A DNA stretch of 64,000 nucleotides from Lycium barbarum (lineage: Eukaryota > Streptophyta > Magnoliopsida > Solanales > Solanaceae), in the NCBI RefSeq assembly GCF_019175385.1, contig NC_083343.1, positions 50,428,457 through 50,492,456 on the forward strand, in the 5' to 3' direction. How positions within the stretch are numbered: position 1 is the first letter of the stretch; the number at the start of each line of letters is the position of its first letter. Under the pieces are notes generated by a model. The model saw only the letters and a program-made list of their open reading frames with translations, was not told where the DNA came from and made no database searches. This document shows positions 11,288 through 22,900 of this stretch, piece after piece. The position numbers and the translations under genes are program-made.

Positions 11288-11473
11288 TTACATCGGAGGA
11301 ACTATAAAAAAAGGATGATTTTGTCCAAGTGTTTGTGTTGTTGTGTTGTTATCAGCCTGTGCACTAGTTGAATTTGTAGTTTGTGCACCAGTTGAATTTA
11401 TTGTGTTTGTTGGTATCGAACCAATTACTCTATTAACACCGACTGAATCAGATGTATCTCTAGTAGTACTCAT
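11288..11473 (-). CDS. Copia gag N-terminus (element C)
   Basis: The first ATG of the element's coding region (M-S-T-T-R-D) lies about 140 bases downstream of the PBS on the minus strand. It opens a Thr/Asn/Ser-rich N-terminus that ends H-P-F-F-I-V-P-P-M, a usual lead-in to the gag domain. It stops before the capsid part, so it is a broken gag start. Confidence 0.6.
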   Translation of the reverse strand: MSTTRDTSDSVGVNRVIGSIPTNTINSTGAQTTNSTSAQADNNTTTQTLGQNHPFFIVPPM

Positions 11474-11611
11474 CGTGAACTCTTTGAAATTAACTTGTTC
11501 TTGACTTGAATATTACCATAATTGTTAATCACTTTTCGATTTCTAGTTTTAGCAGAATTGAACCAGAGTTTCCCAGAAAATTGCTTCGAACATTAAATCA
11601 ATTATTTCAAT

Positions 11612-11623
11612 GCTCTGATACCA
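11612..11623 (-). other. Primer binding site of copia element C
   Basis: On the minus strand this is TGGTATCAGAGC, complementary to the 3' end of plant initiator-Met tRNA. It lies directly next to the LTR end at 11624. Confidence 0.9.
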
Positions 11624-11880
11624 TGAAATGATTTAGAACTCCATGCGTGGGTTCAATCAATAAATTAGAAAGAAGCAAGAAATGAAGAAAGTAGGAGAAC
11701 GAGGAAGAAGAAATAGTTGAGGAAGAAGAGAGAGTATTATTGAATCAATGTAAATCTTGTTATTAAGCTTAAAAATGAGATGATACACACTCATATATAT
11801 ACACACACAGATTACCCTTCAACATCCAATGAGAGAGGAGGTTAACCAACTAACTAACTGTTGTAGGCTGTGCGCTCACC
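11624..11880 (-). repeat. 5' LTR of copia element C
   Basis: The LTR ends at the PBS (reads ...ATTTCA on the minus strand). It contains an AT-rich TATATATATGAG promoter region and a pyrimidine-rich leader. Its outer border is uncertain: a CAACAGTTAGTTAGTTGG stretch near 11845-11865 is probably inside the LTR, and no second LTR is available for comparison. Confidence 0.65.
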
Positions 11881-12735
11881 AAACAGTATATGAGGGACCT
11901 GGTTGAGTACCAGTTCCCTTATGCAATGCAGTAAATAAAGAAGGCACTATGTTAACGTGGAAAATTCCTTGCTCAAGGGATTAAAAATCATGACCTACCC
12001 TAATAGGATTTCAACTCCACTACACAAGCTACTTCAGCTTACAACTCTATCGTAAGCTAGGAATTAACTCCCATAATCCCTCACCCTTATAATAACGCTT
12101 ATGCAACCTAGAAACTAACTCCCGTAGTCCCTTCTCACTTACAGTGCTCCGATTGCAAGCACCTCCATTTGATTAACTCTAGCCAAGGACCACTAATACA
12201 CCTAAACTAACTCTAGCGTAGTTTACCACTCAAAAGCTTGTGGAAACACACTTCCAACGATCACACTTTGAGAATTTAAGACACCTACAACCAGCTTTTA
12301 AACAAGAAGAGTAGGTTTACAGTTTAAGCACAAACGAATAAAAACTTACAACAACATAAAGAACATAGACTAAATCTGCGTCTGGATTGGGTTCTTTAGT
12401 TTTGCAAGTGACTTGTTCTTGAGAGAACTTGAGAACTTGTGACGACAAAGATTTGCTCAATTTTTATTAAGTTTTCAAGTCTACTCAATATGTTGCCATC
12501 ATGTTGTATATATAGTAGGAGCATGTGGGATGGATAGAGACCACTGATTCACTTTAACCTAAAGCATGGGCCAACGAACAGCTGTACTTGTGTGCAGCCA
12601 GTGGCTTGGCTTTACGGTTGTCTCTACCGACAGTGCAAGGTGCACAGAGAGCAATTACAGATCAAGTCTCAGTCTGGTTCTGAAACAGTTTGACAATCAT
12701 CAAAACACGAATGCACTTGGGACTATTAATTTCCC
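11881..12735 (-). repeat. Sirevirus-like copia 3' LTR, partial
   Basis: Read on the minus strand this follows an A-rich, GGGG-containing tract (12736-12750) and shows LTR features: a TATA-type stretch (CTACTATATATACAAC, near 12510) followed by a transcribed-looking leader (12100-12480). It lies downstream of the Sirevirus gag and env-like relics in the expected position. Copia element C probably inserted into it, hiding the LTR end. No ORF of substance; 12566-12751 is incidental. Confidence 0.5.
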
Positions 12736-12978
12736 CTTTTTTTTTTTATGATAAACTCATAGACTGATGTTCCCCTTGAGAACCAGCTTCCCACTTGTTC
12801 TCCCTGCGATGCAGACCATCATTATCAAGGCACCTGCAACATGTTAGCAACATAATACCATTTCAACTGGAAGACAAACATTGCCACAATATCATCACAT
12901 ATCAATCTTCCAGTTCTTCCCTCTTGCTCAGTACTCAGCATAATTCTTCGACATGTCTTGCCCCTTACAGTTCACTGT

Positions 12979-13066
12979 CTTCCCCCTTGCAATTTACCTT
13001 ATGCACTGTCTTCCCCCTTGCAATTCTCCTCCTTACAGTTCACTGCCTCACAATATCTTCCCCCTT
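12979..13066 (-). other. Three PPT-like tracts of the Sirevirus relic
   Basis: AAGGGGGAAG occurs three times on the minus strand (12979-12988, 13010-13019, 13057-13066), the last preceded by GATGATGCCAAA. Sireviruses are known for several polypurine tracts between the env-like ORF and the 3' LTR, so this supports the family assignment. The ORF 12795-13181 on the other strand is an accident of this repeat. Confidence 0.6.
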
Positions 13067-14730
13067 TTGGCATCATCAAAAAGATTTAAGCATATCTAGC
13101 AATAAGTTCAGATATATACCAATAGAAAAATCAGAACAAGTGCAGATAGCAATCAATTCAGTGTACACAAATGATAGTTAAACTACAAATCTGCCAAAAT
13201 TCAGAAAAAGGTGACATCAATTTTATGCAAAAAAGGATGGGGGCTAGGAAGGATTTTCTGGACAGTGTAGAGGCTTAAAGAGGCTGAGCAAGTATAGGTC
13301 AATACCTATGGGCTTGACGATCCTTTAGCATCTCATCTCTGAGTGCGTCCTCTTGAGTTCTGAACTAATCCCTCTCTGCCCTTAGCTTCTCAATTTCTTC
13401 TTCTTCTTCTTCTTCTTCTTCTTGCATAAAACCTGGTTTCGATCTTTTAGCCAATTGGGCTTTTTGAAGGGAATTTTCCTCCTTGATTTGTGTGATCTCT
13501 ACATTTGCTGCTTCTTGAGCTTCAATTAGAATTGAGATAGAAGATGGACTTAAAGCACTTGGTCCCTGTGGCACAAACTCATACTCCTTTAGGGTGGCTA
13601 GAGAGAACACATGGTCCCTAGTTAGTTCCCAAGGAGGCTCTACCAGTTCTTACATTAAAGTGGGCAAGTAATTTCACTAAGAAAAGTCCATATGAGAAAC
13701 CAGGTCTGCTATCGTGACGGTAGATCATCCCTCCATCCTTGGCAAAAGGCCCTTGCTGACAAACTCGAAGGCTCGTTGATGCTTAGGCTTAAGCTCACTC
13801 TCTTAGAAACTAGTTGTTGCAAACCCTTCAGCTTGAATAATCACTCTCTGGGATTTTGGAGATCTCTTATCTGCTACATCTCTCAGTCTCGCTGTCTTTA
13901 CTCCTAAGATTTTCCCAAGTATGAACTTAGTGAGCACCCACTCTGTCAGATATACTATTAGGGCTAAAGCATTATCAGAGGCAGAGCAGATTCTTATAGA
14001 ATTCAACCACTTCTAATTCATATACACATGGTGGTGGTTAAGTAAAAAGATAGCTCCACTCCTGGAATTCCACCACTTCCATCAAAACCTTCATTTCTAG
14101 CTCCTCTCTCAATCTTGACATTTAAAAACACTCCCAAGGAGAACCTTTGATTTTGTAGGTTTTTTTTTACTACTTCTCCTCTTGGAGGAACCTGATATCT
14201 GTGCTTCGACGGTTTGGGGGAAGAGAATAGAGGTCGGGATGAAAAGGATGTCTTTTAAATAGGTTGAGTTGACGCTTTTGGAATAGGTGTAATAGAGGAC
14301 ACGGAATTTGTTTAAGTGACGATTTTGCACAAATACTATTTTGAAAGATCTTGGAAGAGGAAAGAAACTATACTTTATTTGGCAATCTTAGAGTTCAAAT
14401 ACGTTTATGAGTACTGAAAGGATTGTTGACCTGAGATACGGAGACTAGGTCTCTGAACAGTAATTTGAATGTATCAGCAATCACTATGAACTGTGGATAA
14501 TTGCTTGTGCTTAAGTTCTCCTGATCCTCCCATGTATGTATACGTAGCCTCCTTTGTAGCCATTGATAGATCCCTTCCTGCTCAATTAAAAAAAAAGGCT
14601 CATCTCCATACGACACACATCCTGCTATAAGGGCTTTGAAAGGAGACCTTTTGACCTCAGTTTTGCATCTTGGAGCTGTTACGATTTATCAATTCATGTT
14701 GATTGCTCCTTCTCTCTCCTACCCCTTTAG
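13067..14730 (-). pseudogene. Env-like / extra ORF region of the Sirevirus relic, decayed
   Basis: Several short minus-strand frames share one orientation. 14395-14616 is globular. 14109-14330 ends in a Ser/Lys/Arg-rich segment. 13803-14006 is hydrophobic. 13365-13610 is a coiled-coil-like C-terminus containing a run of nine Glu encoded by a (CTT)n microsatellite (about 13397-13424). Position (after gag, before the PPT cluster) and the C-terminal coiled coil fit the extra 3' ORF of Sireviruses. This is inferred from layout; no catalytic motif exists to confirm it. Confidence 0.4.
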
Positions 14731-14739
14731 ACGATGTCA

Positions 14740-15662
14740 GTAGTTGGATTTGGGAACCCAAACTAGCTTGGGTCCTTTGTAGTTGTATAAAGGATGGATT
14801 AAAGTTCTTCTAGCCCACTCGGGAAACATGTTCCTTTTCTTCCTTCGAGATCCTTTCTTTTGACGAACTGTTCCTTTATTTCTCGTTCCCTTCTTGACAC
14901 AGTTCCTTTCTGGTTGAGTAGCTTCAGTCCTTGTTTCAAAGGCTTCCCGGTGGTGATCAGCTTTCCACGGTGTATGTATGCCTAGTTTTTCATATTGAAA
15001 ACATGGCTGCTGTGAAGATTGTAGGGCGCCTTCTCCTCTACAAAGCGAAGTCCTCTTTTGCTATTTCCATTAGTCTCATTTCTGGAAGTAAATTCATCAG
15101 ATAACCAGATCTATTTGAGAGTTTTCTCAAGATCTATCTTAGCCTTTCTAAGTCATTCTTGAGCTGCTCATTGTTTTTAGTTTCAATAGTGAAGTTCAGC
15201 TTTAATTTCTTCAGCTCCTGTTCATGCTCTAAGAAGATCTTGCTTGCTTCTCCTCTACTTTTGAAGGAGATTTCCTCATCTTTTCTCACTTGACCTTCCA
15301 ACAAGATATTTTGTTGGTTTCTCTCATCAACTTGATTCTTCATATCTTTAGCTAACACACACAATTTCTCCCTATCCAGTTCTATTTCATCGAGAGTAAG
15401 ATTTAACTCTTGTGTCTCTGTGATCAGGGCATGATATGCATCAATCAGCACACCTGACAGTGATATGAGTTTTCTTTTAGAGTAAATTTTCAAGTTTTTC
15501 TTTATATCGAAGAAATTTACCTCTTTGTTCTCATCATCATTATCATTCATGTCAGATTAAGCCATGAATGCAAGGTCTGACTAATGCTCAGTTGTTCCAT
15601 CATCAACTACCATCATGGACAATTCCCCTTTGTCATTTTCACTCTCAGACTCACTTGAGGAG
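14740..15662 (-). pseudogene. Sirevirus-like gag C-terminal half
   Basis: The clearest frame (15134-15550, 138 codons) is a long coiled coil rich in Leu, Glu and Lys. It is preceded (15551-15662) by an acidic Ser/Glu segment ending F-M-A, and followed (14740-15130) by a basic region and then P-K-L-V-W-V-P-like residues near 14750. This order is typical of Sirevirus gag after the zinc knuckle. Protease, integrase, RT and RNase H, which should follow, are absent. The upstream part of gag was cut by gypsy element D at 15663. A second copy of 15381-15662 lies at 33928-34210. Confidence 0.6.
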
Positions 15663-17081
15663 TGTCACGACCCGATTAGAGAGCCGCGACGAGCACCCGG
15701 TGCTATCCCACCCGGGCACCCCTTGACATATTTTCACATAACACCTAGGTGAGCCACATAGTAAAACATACATTTCTATCCATCGATCATACTAGACCTT
15801 TTGGACAACAACCCCTTTATATCATCATAGGCATGTATGCCACATCAATGTACATGGGCCGACGAGGCCAACAAATTGGTATACAAAATATAGGCCGACA
15901 AGGCCGAGCACATCTAACCACATACACATGTCTACGAGCCTCTAAGAAGAGTATAACATATCACATAAGCGGGACAGGACCCCGCTATGCCCATAATTAT
16001 GTACACGAAAGAATAAGTACCCAAAAGCTATGGCTTCGAAGGAAATGGAGCTTTGCTGTGTAGTCTCTGAGAATACCGCTATGGATCAAGCCTGTCTCCT
16101 TGTGCACCTGCGGGCATGACGCAGCGTCCACAAACAAAAGGACGTCAGTACGAAGAATGTACTGAGTATATAAAGCATATTCAATATCAATATAGAAGCA
16201 TAGATAGCAACATAAGAAATAGCATAGGATGGGAAATGGCAATATCATCGTAATATGCACTTACTTGCCTTTCATAGGAACTTTCCGTTGCTAATACGTA
16301 TTTGTGTACATACATCACTATCCGTACTCCACCATAATACCCGTACCATATTTGTGCTCGTATTCGTATACATGCCCTTATTCACATTCATATACATGGT
16401 CATATCATATTCGTAATCATATCATATACATAATCATGTCATACACATAGCATTTACATAGCATACCCGACCACATAGGATCGGTGTTTCATACATATCC
16501 TTATATAACATACCCGACCATGTAGGATCGGTGTTTCACGTACCCTATCATATATAGGCTCGGTGATCATACATACCTGGCCAACCAAGGCTCAGTGTTA
16601 CACGTACCTGGCCCTACCAAGGCTCAGTGTTGTCAATACCCAATTGCAGTGGTGTGCGCGCGTTACGTAAATTTACATACATGTACATCTATACATATAC
16701 TACTCGGCCATATAAGCTCGGTGTTCCATAATAGTCATACATATACACAATAGATCATAAGCATCTTTACCTTTACCCCATTATCATAATCGTCATCGTT
16801 ATTATCATTATAGCCATCATCACTCATTTCATCTACCTTAATAGGCCTACTCATCATGCGAGGAACTTAGTACAATCGTAGCGTATCAAGAATCATGAGC
16901 TTTCAAGCTCGGAAGATCAAATCATTTGAAATACAACATACTCGTATAGAGGATTTAGATGTTTGGCCAAAGAACCATACCTTATTTAATGACTTAAAAT
17001 TCTGATTTGAAGTGCACAGTGGTCGTAAACTTGGTTTACGGTCCGTATTCCAGTTTACGAACAGTCCTTCGTGGTTGTATT
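15663..17081 (-). repeat. 3' LTR of D, left part (U5 side)
   Basis: It begins TGTCACGACCCG after target AGGAG. Modules on the minus strand: GCGGGGTCCTGTCCCGC hairpin (15968-15991), TCAGTAC...GTACTGA hairpin (16145-16165), minisatellite of CCCGACC/GGATCGGTG units (16465-16740). Compared with the 5' LTR it lacks about 746 bases: CCTTAT at 16980 joins sequences that in the 5' LTR lie at 35482 and 36228, both at CCTTAT. It has one extra minisatellite unit near 16490. Element E inserted at 17082 within the ACGGTCCGT palindrome block. Confidence 0.9.
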
Positions 17082-20000
17082 TGTCACGACCAAACCCCGT
17101 AGGCCGTGATTAGTGCCCGGTCTGGACATCCGACACGTCTATCAAATGCTATCTCAAATTCTATCAAACGCATTCAAGTATATAGCAGAAGCCGACAAGG
17201 CTTTATTTCAAATTTAGATAATATCCAGGAAAATTTCGGCAGAGTTTCCTTTGTTTTTCGGACTATCCCATATACCCTGCATGCAGAAAATACCAACAAA
17301 GGACCACACAGGGCCAACGAAGCAACATTTAAACATATGCGGACCGGCCGCCGCAGCGAATGGGATCGCCCAAACACAACATATACACGCATCTGTATAG
17401 AAAGACCCCAACCCACAAACATGTCCACAGACCTCTAAACAGACCGACCGAATCATATGACGGGACAGGGCCCCGCCGTACCCATGAACGAGAATATACA
17501 TATACAGTAATGACAGACTGTACCAAAAGATGGGCTCTGAATAAAAGAGTGCTCCAAATGGCAGAAAAGATATCCTAGACGGACGGATTAGCAAACCTGT
17601 CGTCGGTACCTGCGCGGCATGAAGACGCAGCCCCCGAAGAAAGGGGGTCAATACGAAATATGTACTGAATATGTAAAGCCTGAATTACAGAAACAAAATC
17701 ATAACTGGTACAGAACGTACAGAAAGCGAGCAGAAAATCCAAAGTATCAAATACATATTTTCAAAACATGCAGAGTGTGTACAGAAACATATGTCATATC
17801 AAATCCGGCCCCTGCCAAGGGACTCGACAGACAGAACGTGGCCACCCTCCCGACGCTGGTGCCACAACACAGAAGAATCAGAATGGGGGCATAACCTCGT
17901 CACATAATATATCATATCAGATGGCCATAGCAAATCATATCAGAACAAGCGTACATGGCACAGCATACTCCACAAACCCATGTACGCGTATACCTGCCCC
18001 CTCACATCGAGGCACGGCGAACAATGCAAAGGATCACGCTTGACAACATATCCTGGCCCGGGCTCAGTGTGGGAAACATTGGGGCATCCACGAATGGAGT
18101 AGTGAGAGACTAAATGCAATTAAAACATTATAAATATTTTCAGAGACTCAATGAGGCATACCAATGACAAACCATTCCAATGAATTACAGAAGCATAATC
18201 TTTCTGAAATCGTTCCGAGTGCCAAAGCAATTTATAAGACTTAATGGAGTATTTAAAGCAGTCTTTGTTTAGTAGTTAAAGGAGTAGTCAGAACATTTCT
18301 TTCGAAAACTGCTCGAAAACAAGCCTTAAGTACAATAAGGGTAAAACCGGGAGTAGTGGGCCCACCTCGGAACAAACAAGGCGGTGGGCTCAAATTACGT
18401 GTTTTTAGTTTATGGGGTCACCTACGAAGGTTCTAAGGACATTCTATAACTTTTCATAAAGTTTGGGGAAGGTTTGCATAATTTTCAAGAAAGCATACAA
18501 AAAGGGTTCAATTCTATTGAACGAAAATGTAACAATTTCAGACGCGGATTCCGATGCGCAGAATATCCTCCGAGGCGTAAATCCGATCCTAGTACTTTTA
18601 GGACATGCCAAAAGAAGACTCGGGATAGCTTTACATACCTTTCAAGCTCCTTACGCCTTTCCAGGCTCACTTACCGTTTCGTCAAAAGTCTGCAAATGGT
18701 CATGTTTACCAATTGTGAGTTATAGATTCTACGAATTCAACTTAACTCATATAGGTCTACCGAAATTTCGGCAGCACCTGCCCTATACATATAGCCCCCC
18801 GAGAATTCAACTCGGCCAAATCAATCAACAACAACCCAACAACAACACCAACAACAACAACAATCAATATAGAATGCAATATGACATAACTAGTTCTACT
18901 TGCGACATAATACGATAACTTCCATTCCGACTTCACACTTCCAAACCAAGTTCAATGCTTTCACATTCGTCATTAATCAAGATCATCATCATATAGTTTA
19001 GAAGCATTTCATATCATTTCCACAAAATATTCATACGATATACATAATATACAAACTTTCCGCTAAAGTCATAATTCATCCAAAGCTTCTAATCTTTGGC
19101 ATACATATTCATAACATGTTTCCATCTTCCAAATCTATCAATGATCATCACAATTTGCAACCTAACAACTTCATTTTCACAATGCCGTAAAATCATACTA
19201 AAACGACATAAGCTTCTCTATTCCATTTCAATGCAAACTTATATCATTTTATCTCCATTTACATTGCAAGAATCACAATAACACCACTAACACATTAAAC
19301 AAAATTAATCCATTAGCATCCTACCAACACCATACCACACGGCCAAACCCCTATATTTCAACTTCAACCAAATATATTCAACTTTCATTCTCCATATGAA
19401 TTCCATCATACACACAACTAGAATACAACATAAATCTCAACTCATTTCATTTACACATTAACACACACACACACACGGCCTCATTCTATATTCCATACCC
19501 ACTTTGCAAACTTCCATTTTTTTCATACAATCAACTCATGTCTACATATTACAACACAAACAATACTTCATAACACAATAATAAGGGATAAATTCTTACC
19601 TTTTTACTCAATCTTCTTCACTTGAATATAGGGTCAACTTGAAGAAACAAGACTTCTTCCTTCCAAACCAACTACACCAAGTTGCAAAGGGACCTTGAAT
19701 TAGTAAGATTCCAACAAGAAAATAATTTTAGAGGCAAGGTTTTTGAGGGTTGAATTTCTATGGCAAGGCCGAATACTCCTCTTTTTTTTTTCTCTTGTTT
19801 TGCTTTGTTCTTTCATGAATCTTTTAAGAGATGAAGATGATATAATATATGATATATACACTATGGTCCCTTAGTTAATTGATCACAAGGAAAATATAAT
19901 AAGGCCATGGGCTTGGGCCACCCCATGGCCGGCCACCCTTCAAGGAAAATGGGCTTCATTTTGCTTCTTATTTTACAAGCCCAATTGGCTACAAATTTTA

Positions 20001-20184
20001 TTTTTGCAATTTCCGAAACTAATTTCCGAAATTCCACGTTTTGCCCTTAGCCTTCCTCGACACTTACATATTAATATTCTTTCACAAACAACTCAAGTGC
20101 TAGATGTAATCAATTATGACTTTATCTCATACAAGTCAAGATTATTTCTAATTTTCCAAATGTGCGAAAACACGAGATATAACA
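17082..20184 (-). repeat. 3' LTR of element E
   Basis: Ends TGTCACGACC and ATATAACA. Modules: GACGGGACAGGGCCCCGCC hairpin (17459), TCAATAC...GTACTGA (17648-17667), CCTGGCCCGGGCTCAGTG minisatellite-like unit (18052), donor-like GAAAGGTATG (18632-18643, minus), a CAACAACAAC tract (18828-18861), donor-like AAGGTAAGA (19594-19602, minus), palindrome GGCCATGGG...CCCATGGCC (19903-19930). Frames of up to 151 codons (18463-18918) lie within it and repeat in the other LTR only because the LTRs are nearly identical. Confidence 0.95.
19903..19930. promoter_or_regulatory. E-family LTR palindrome (3' LTR copy)
   Basis: GGCCATGGG and CCCATGGCC form a perfect 9-bp inverted repeat around a 10-base spacer, followed by GGCCGGCC. 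In element sense it sits just upstream of an AT-rich TATATATCATATATTAT stretch (19838-19862). The same block is at 28207-28234 in the 5' LTR. Confidence 0.55.
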
Positions 20185-20220
20185 TCCTTCCCCCCTTTAG
20201 AACATTCGTCCTCGAATGTT
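20185..20220 (-). other. PPT and terminal hairpin of element E
   Basis: On the minus strand a perfect 20-nt hairpin AACATTCG-AGGA-CGAATGTT (20201-20220) is followed by CTAAAGGGGGGAAGGA (20185-20200), the polypurine tract directly abutting the LTR. Confidence 0.88.
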
Positions 20221-20266
20221 AAATTAATCTTATAGGGTTTGAAAATACTTTGGGGGAAGTTTCTGT

Positions 20267-20821
20267 TTATAGACAGCACATATGACCCTCATTCATCATT
20301 GAAGTGGAATTAAGCAAAGATTCAAGATTACCTGAGGGCATAGGGAACAATTGAGGATATTTCTTTTTCATTTCCTCTTCAGCCTCCCAGGTCATTTCCT
20401 CCCTATTGTTGTTCCGCCACAGCACCTTAACAGAAGCTACATCTTTATTTCGGAGCTTTCTTACCTGGCGGTCCAAGATGGCTACGGGCTGCTCCTCGTA
20501 AGATAACTGCTCCGTCACCTGAATGTCATCCGCAGGAAATATTCTGGAGGGATCACCAATACATTTGCGGAGCATAGATACATGAAATACCGGATGTACC
20601 GCTTCCAAATCAGATGGCAGATCTAACTCATAGGCGACATTTCCAATTTTCCGAACAATCAGATAAGGCCCAATATAACGCGGACTAAGCTTACCCTTTC
20701 TGCCGAACCGCATTACGCCTTTCATAGGCGATACCTTCAGAAATACCCAATCACCAACCTGGAATTCCAAAGGACGACGCCGTTTATCAGCGTATGATTT
20801 CTGTCGACTCTGGGCTGCCAA
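20267..20821 (-). CDS. Integrase C-terminus and chromodomain (element E)
   Basis: The last 184 codons of the E polyprotein. The integrase C-terminal part carries G-D-W-V-F-L-K-V, R-Y-I-G-P and H-P-V-F-H-V-S-M-L. It ends in a chromodomain-like tail (L-R-N-K-x-V-A-S-V-K-V-L-W, T-W-E-A-E-E-E-M), the mark of Tekay/Del chromoviruses. That domain guides integration to particular chromatin in the wider chromovirus group. It is separated from the upstream frame by TGA (20831-20833), which a single C-to-T change from CGA would explain. Confidence 0.92.
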   Translation of the reverse strand: MAAQSRQKSYADKRRRPLEFQVGDWVFLKVSPMKGVMRFGRKGKLSPRYIGPYLIVRKIGNVAYELDLPSDLEAVHPVFHVSMLRKCIGDPSRIFPADDIQVTEQLSYEEQPVAILDRQVRKLRNKDVASVKVLWRNNNREEMTWEAEEEMKKKYPQLFPMPSGNLESLLNSTSMMNEGHMCCL

Positions 20822-20830
20822 TAGTCGCTC

Positions 20831-21058
20831 TCAGATAAGTTTCACCTTATCAACGGCCTGCTGGATCATATCTGGGCCGATTAACTCTGTCTCGCCAATA
20901 TCAAACCAGCCGATAGGTGACCTGCATTTCCTACCATATAAAGCCTCGTATGGAGCCATCTGGATGCTGGAATGGTAGCTGTTATTATAAGCAAATTCAA
21001 TCAATAGCAAGTGATCCTCCCAGCTACCTCTGAAATCAATAACACAGGCCCGCAACAT
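20831..21058 (-). CDS. Integrase segment between two stops (element E)
   Basis: A 75-codon piece of the same polyprotein frame: E-D-H-L-L-L-I-E-F-A-Y-N-N-S-Y-H-S-S-I, M-A-P-Y-E-A-L-Y-G-R-K-C-R-S-P, typical of the gypsy integrase core C-terminal part. The catalytic Glu (A-E-R-T-I-Q-T motif) lies just upstream in the same frame, after the TAG at 21089-21091. Confidence 0.88.
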   Translation of the reverse strand: MLRACVIDFRGSWEDHLLLIEFAYNNSYHSSIQMAPYEALYGRKCRSPIGWFDIGETELIGPDMIQQAVDKVKLI

Positions 21059-21088
21059 ATCTTCAAGCGTCTGGATAGTGCGTTCCGC

Positions 21089-22900
21089 CTATCCGTCACT
21101 CTGAGGATGAAAAGCTGTGCTCAGGCTCAGCTGAGTCCCTAATCCTTCCTGAAAAGATCTCCAGAAGTTCGCTGTGAACTGCGCACCTCTGTCAGTGATA
21201 ATAGATATAGGAACTCCATGAAGTCGCACAATTTCTTTAATGTAAAGCCTGGCATAATCCTCAGCGGAATAAGTAGTTCTGACGGGGAGAAAATGGGCTG
21301 ATTTTGTCAGCCTATCAACAATAACCCAGATGGAATCATACTTCCATGGAGAGCGAGGCAAACCTGTAATGAAGTCCATATTAATGATCTCCCACTTCCA
21401 CGTCGGAATTTCCATTTCCTGCAACAATCCACCCGGTTTCTGATGTTCAATCTTGACCTGCTGACAATTTGGGCACTGAGCGACGAACTCTGCGATATCC
21501 CGTTTCATACCATCCCACCAGTATAGGCATCTAAGATCATGGTACATCTTCGTAGACCCAGGATGAACAGAATAGCGAGCATAGTGTGCCTCGCCCATAA
21601 CCTGCTGCCGCAGCCCTGCAATATCAGGTACACAAAACCTGCCTCTGTATAGTAAGGTTCCGTCTGGTGTAAACTCGAACGGAGTCTTTTCCTTTTCATG
21701 GGCTGTGTCTCTGTACCGAGCTAACACAGGATCTTCATATTGGTGCCGCTTAATATCTTCCTTAATGGATGATTCAGAAACCCCTCGGACAGAAATCCGT
21801 GTACCTCCAGAATCGGCCAGACGAACCCCAAGATTAGCCAACTGATGAATATCACGTACTATCTCTCTCCTGTCTGGCTGTAAATCTGCCAAGCTGCCCA
21901 TAGATTTCCGGCTAAGCGCATCTGCAACAACATTAGCCTTGCCCGGATGATACAGAATATCCACATCATAGTCTTTCAGGAGTTCTAGCCACCTCCGCTG
22001 CCGCAAATTAAGCTCCTTCTGCTTAAAAATATACTGGAGACTCTTATGATCTGTATAGATATCAACATGCATGCCATATAAATAATGTCTCCATATCTTC
22101 AGGGCATGAATCACCGCTGTAAGCTCCAGATCGTGGGTAGGATAATTCTTTTCATGCTTTTTGAGCTGTCGGGAGGCATAAGCTATAACTCGGCCATGCT
22201 GCATCAATACACAGCCTAACCCCACACCAGAAGCATCACAATAAATAACATACCCGTCTGGTCCCTCGGGAAGAGTCAGAACTGGAGCTGTAGTCAGCTT
22301 CTCTTTCAGCAACTGGAAGCCTCGTTCACAAGCATCAGTCCACTGGAACTTGGCTCCCTTCTGAGTTAGCCTTGTCAAAGGCGCTGAAATCGAAGCAAAC
22401 TTTTCCACAAATCTTCTGTAATAGCCTGCTAACCCCAGAAAACTACGTACCTCCGTGGGCGTCGTCGGTCTGGGCCAATTCTTCACGGCCTCAATCTTCT
22501 GGGTGTCTACCCGGACACCATCAGCTGCAATAATATGCCCCAGGAATGCCACTGAAGCCAGCCAGAATTCACATTTAGAAAATTTTGCATATAATTTCTG
22601 ATGCCGAAGTACCCCTAATACCGCTCTCAGATGATCTGCGTGCTCTGCCTCGGACCGAGAATAAACCAGAATATCATCGATAAATACAATTACGAACATA
22701 TCCAAGAACGGCCTGAATACCCGATTCATTAGATCCATGAATACCGCAGGAGCATTAGTTAACCCAAACGACATAACTCTGAATTCATAATGCCCATATC
22801 TGATCCGGAATGCTGTCTTAGGAATATCGACCTCTCGTACCCGTACCTGATGATAGCCTGACCGAAGGTCTATCTTCGAGAAATATTTGGCGCCCTGCAA
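21089..22900 (-). CDS. RT (most), RNase H and integrase (element E)
   Basis: A 603-codon frame. RT palm with catalytic F-I-D-D (about residue 74) after the D-L-R-S-G-Y-H-Q motif. RNase H with D in Y-C-D-A-S-G (about 222), E in D-L-E-L-T-A and D in Y-T-D-H-K-S-L, ending A-D-A-L-S-R-K. Integrase zinc site H-P-G-S...C-P-N-C. Integrase core with first D in N-M-D-F-I-T-G-L-P and second D in I-T-D-R-G. It continues 22901-24529 without a frame change, after a TAG (22901-22903) that replaces the usual Gln, and is closed by another TAG (21089-21091) before the catalytic Glu. Both stops fit CAG-to-TAG. Confidence 0.95.
   Translation of the reverse strand: MQGAKYFSKIDLRSGYHQVRVREVDIPKTAFRIRYGHYEFRVMSFGLTNAPAVFMDLMNRVFRPFLDMFVIVFIDDILVYSRSEAEHADHLRAVLGVLRHQKLYAKFSKCEFWLASVAFLGHIIAADGVRVDTQKIEAVKNWPRPTTPTEVRSFLGLAGYYRRFVEKFASISAPLTRLTQKGAKFQWTDACERGFQLLKEKLTTAPVLTLPEGPDGYVIYCDASGVGLGCVLMQHGRVIAYASRQLKKHEKNYPTHDLELTAVIHALKIWRHYLYGMHVDIYTDHKSLQYIFKQKELNLRQRRWLELLKDYDVDILYHPGKANVVADALSRKSMGSLADLQPDRREIVRDIHQLANLGVRLADSGGTRISVRGVSESSIKEDIKRHQYEDPVLARYRDTAHEKEKTPFEFTPDGTLLYRGRFCVPDIAGLRQQVMGEAHYARYSVHPGSTKMYHDLRCLYWWDGMKRDIAEFVAQCPNCQQVKIEHQKPGGLLQEMEIPTWKWEIINMDFITGLPRSPWKYDSIWVIVDRLTKSAHFLPVRTTYSAEDYARLYIKEIVRLHGVPISIITDRGAQFTANFWRSFQEGLGTQLSLSTAFHPQSDG

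Larger units (their letters stand above)
5877..11880 (-). mobile_element. Ty1/copia element C, degenerate, interrupted by A and B
   Basis: Read on the minus strand the order is 5' LTR (from about 11880 to 11624), PBS, gag, protease, integrase, then RT, which is the copia order (integrase before RT). RT is cut at 5877 by element A, so the rest of RT, RNase H and the 3' LTR lie left of the window. Solo LTR B interrupts the spacer between integrase and RT. Many stops and frameshifts make it a dead copy. The right border of its LTR is approximate. Confidence 0.85.

Noticed and set aside
12795..13181. 128-codon plus-strand ORF
   Set aside because: It runs antisense through the PPT-like repeats of the Sirevirus relic; composition follows the CTTCCCCCTT repeats.
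17106..18043. Several overlapping ORFs at the U5 end of E's LTRs on both strands
   Set aside because: They overlap in many frames over the same GC-rich LTR stretch, which is what a stop-poor repeat gives.
18463..18918. 151-codon open frame present unchanged in both LTRs of E (also 26770-27225)
   Set aside because: Identity follows from the LTRs being nearly identical. No domain, low-complexity Asn/Gln end from the CAACAACAAC tract, and it lies across promoter-proximal LTR sequence.
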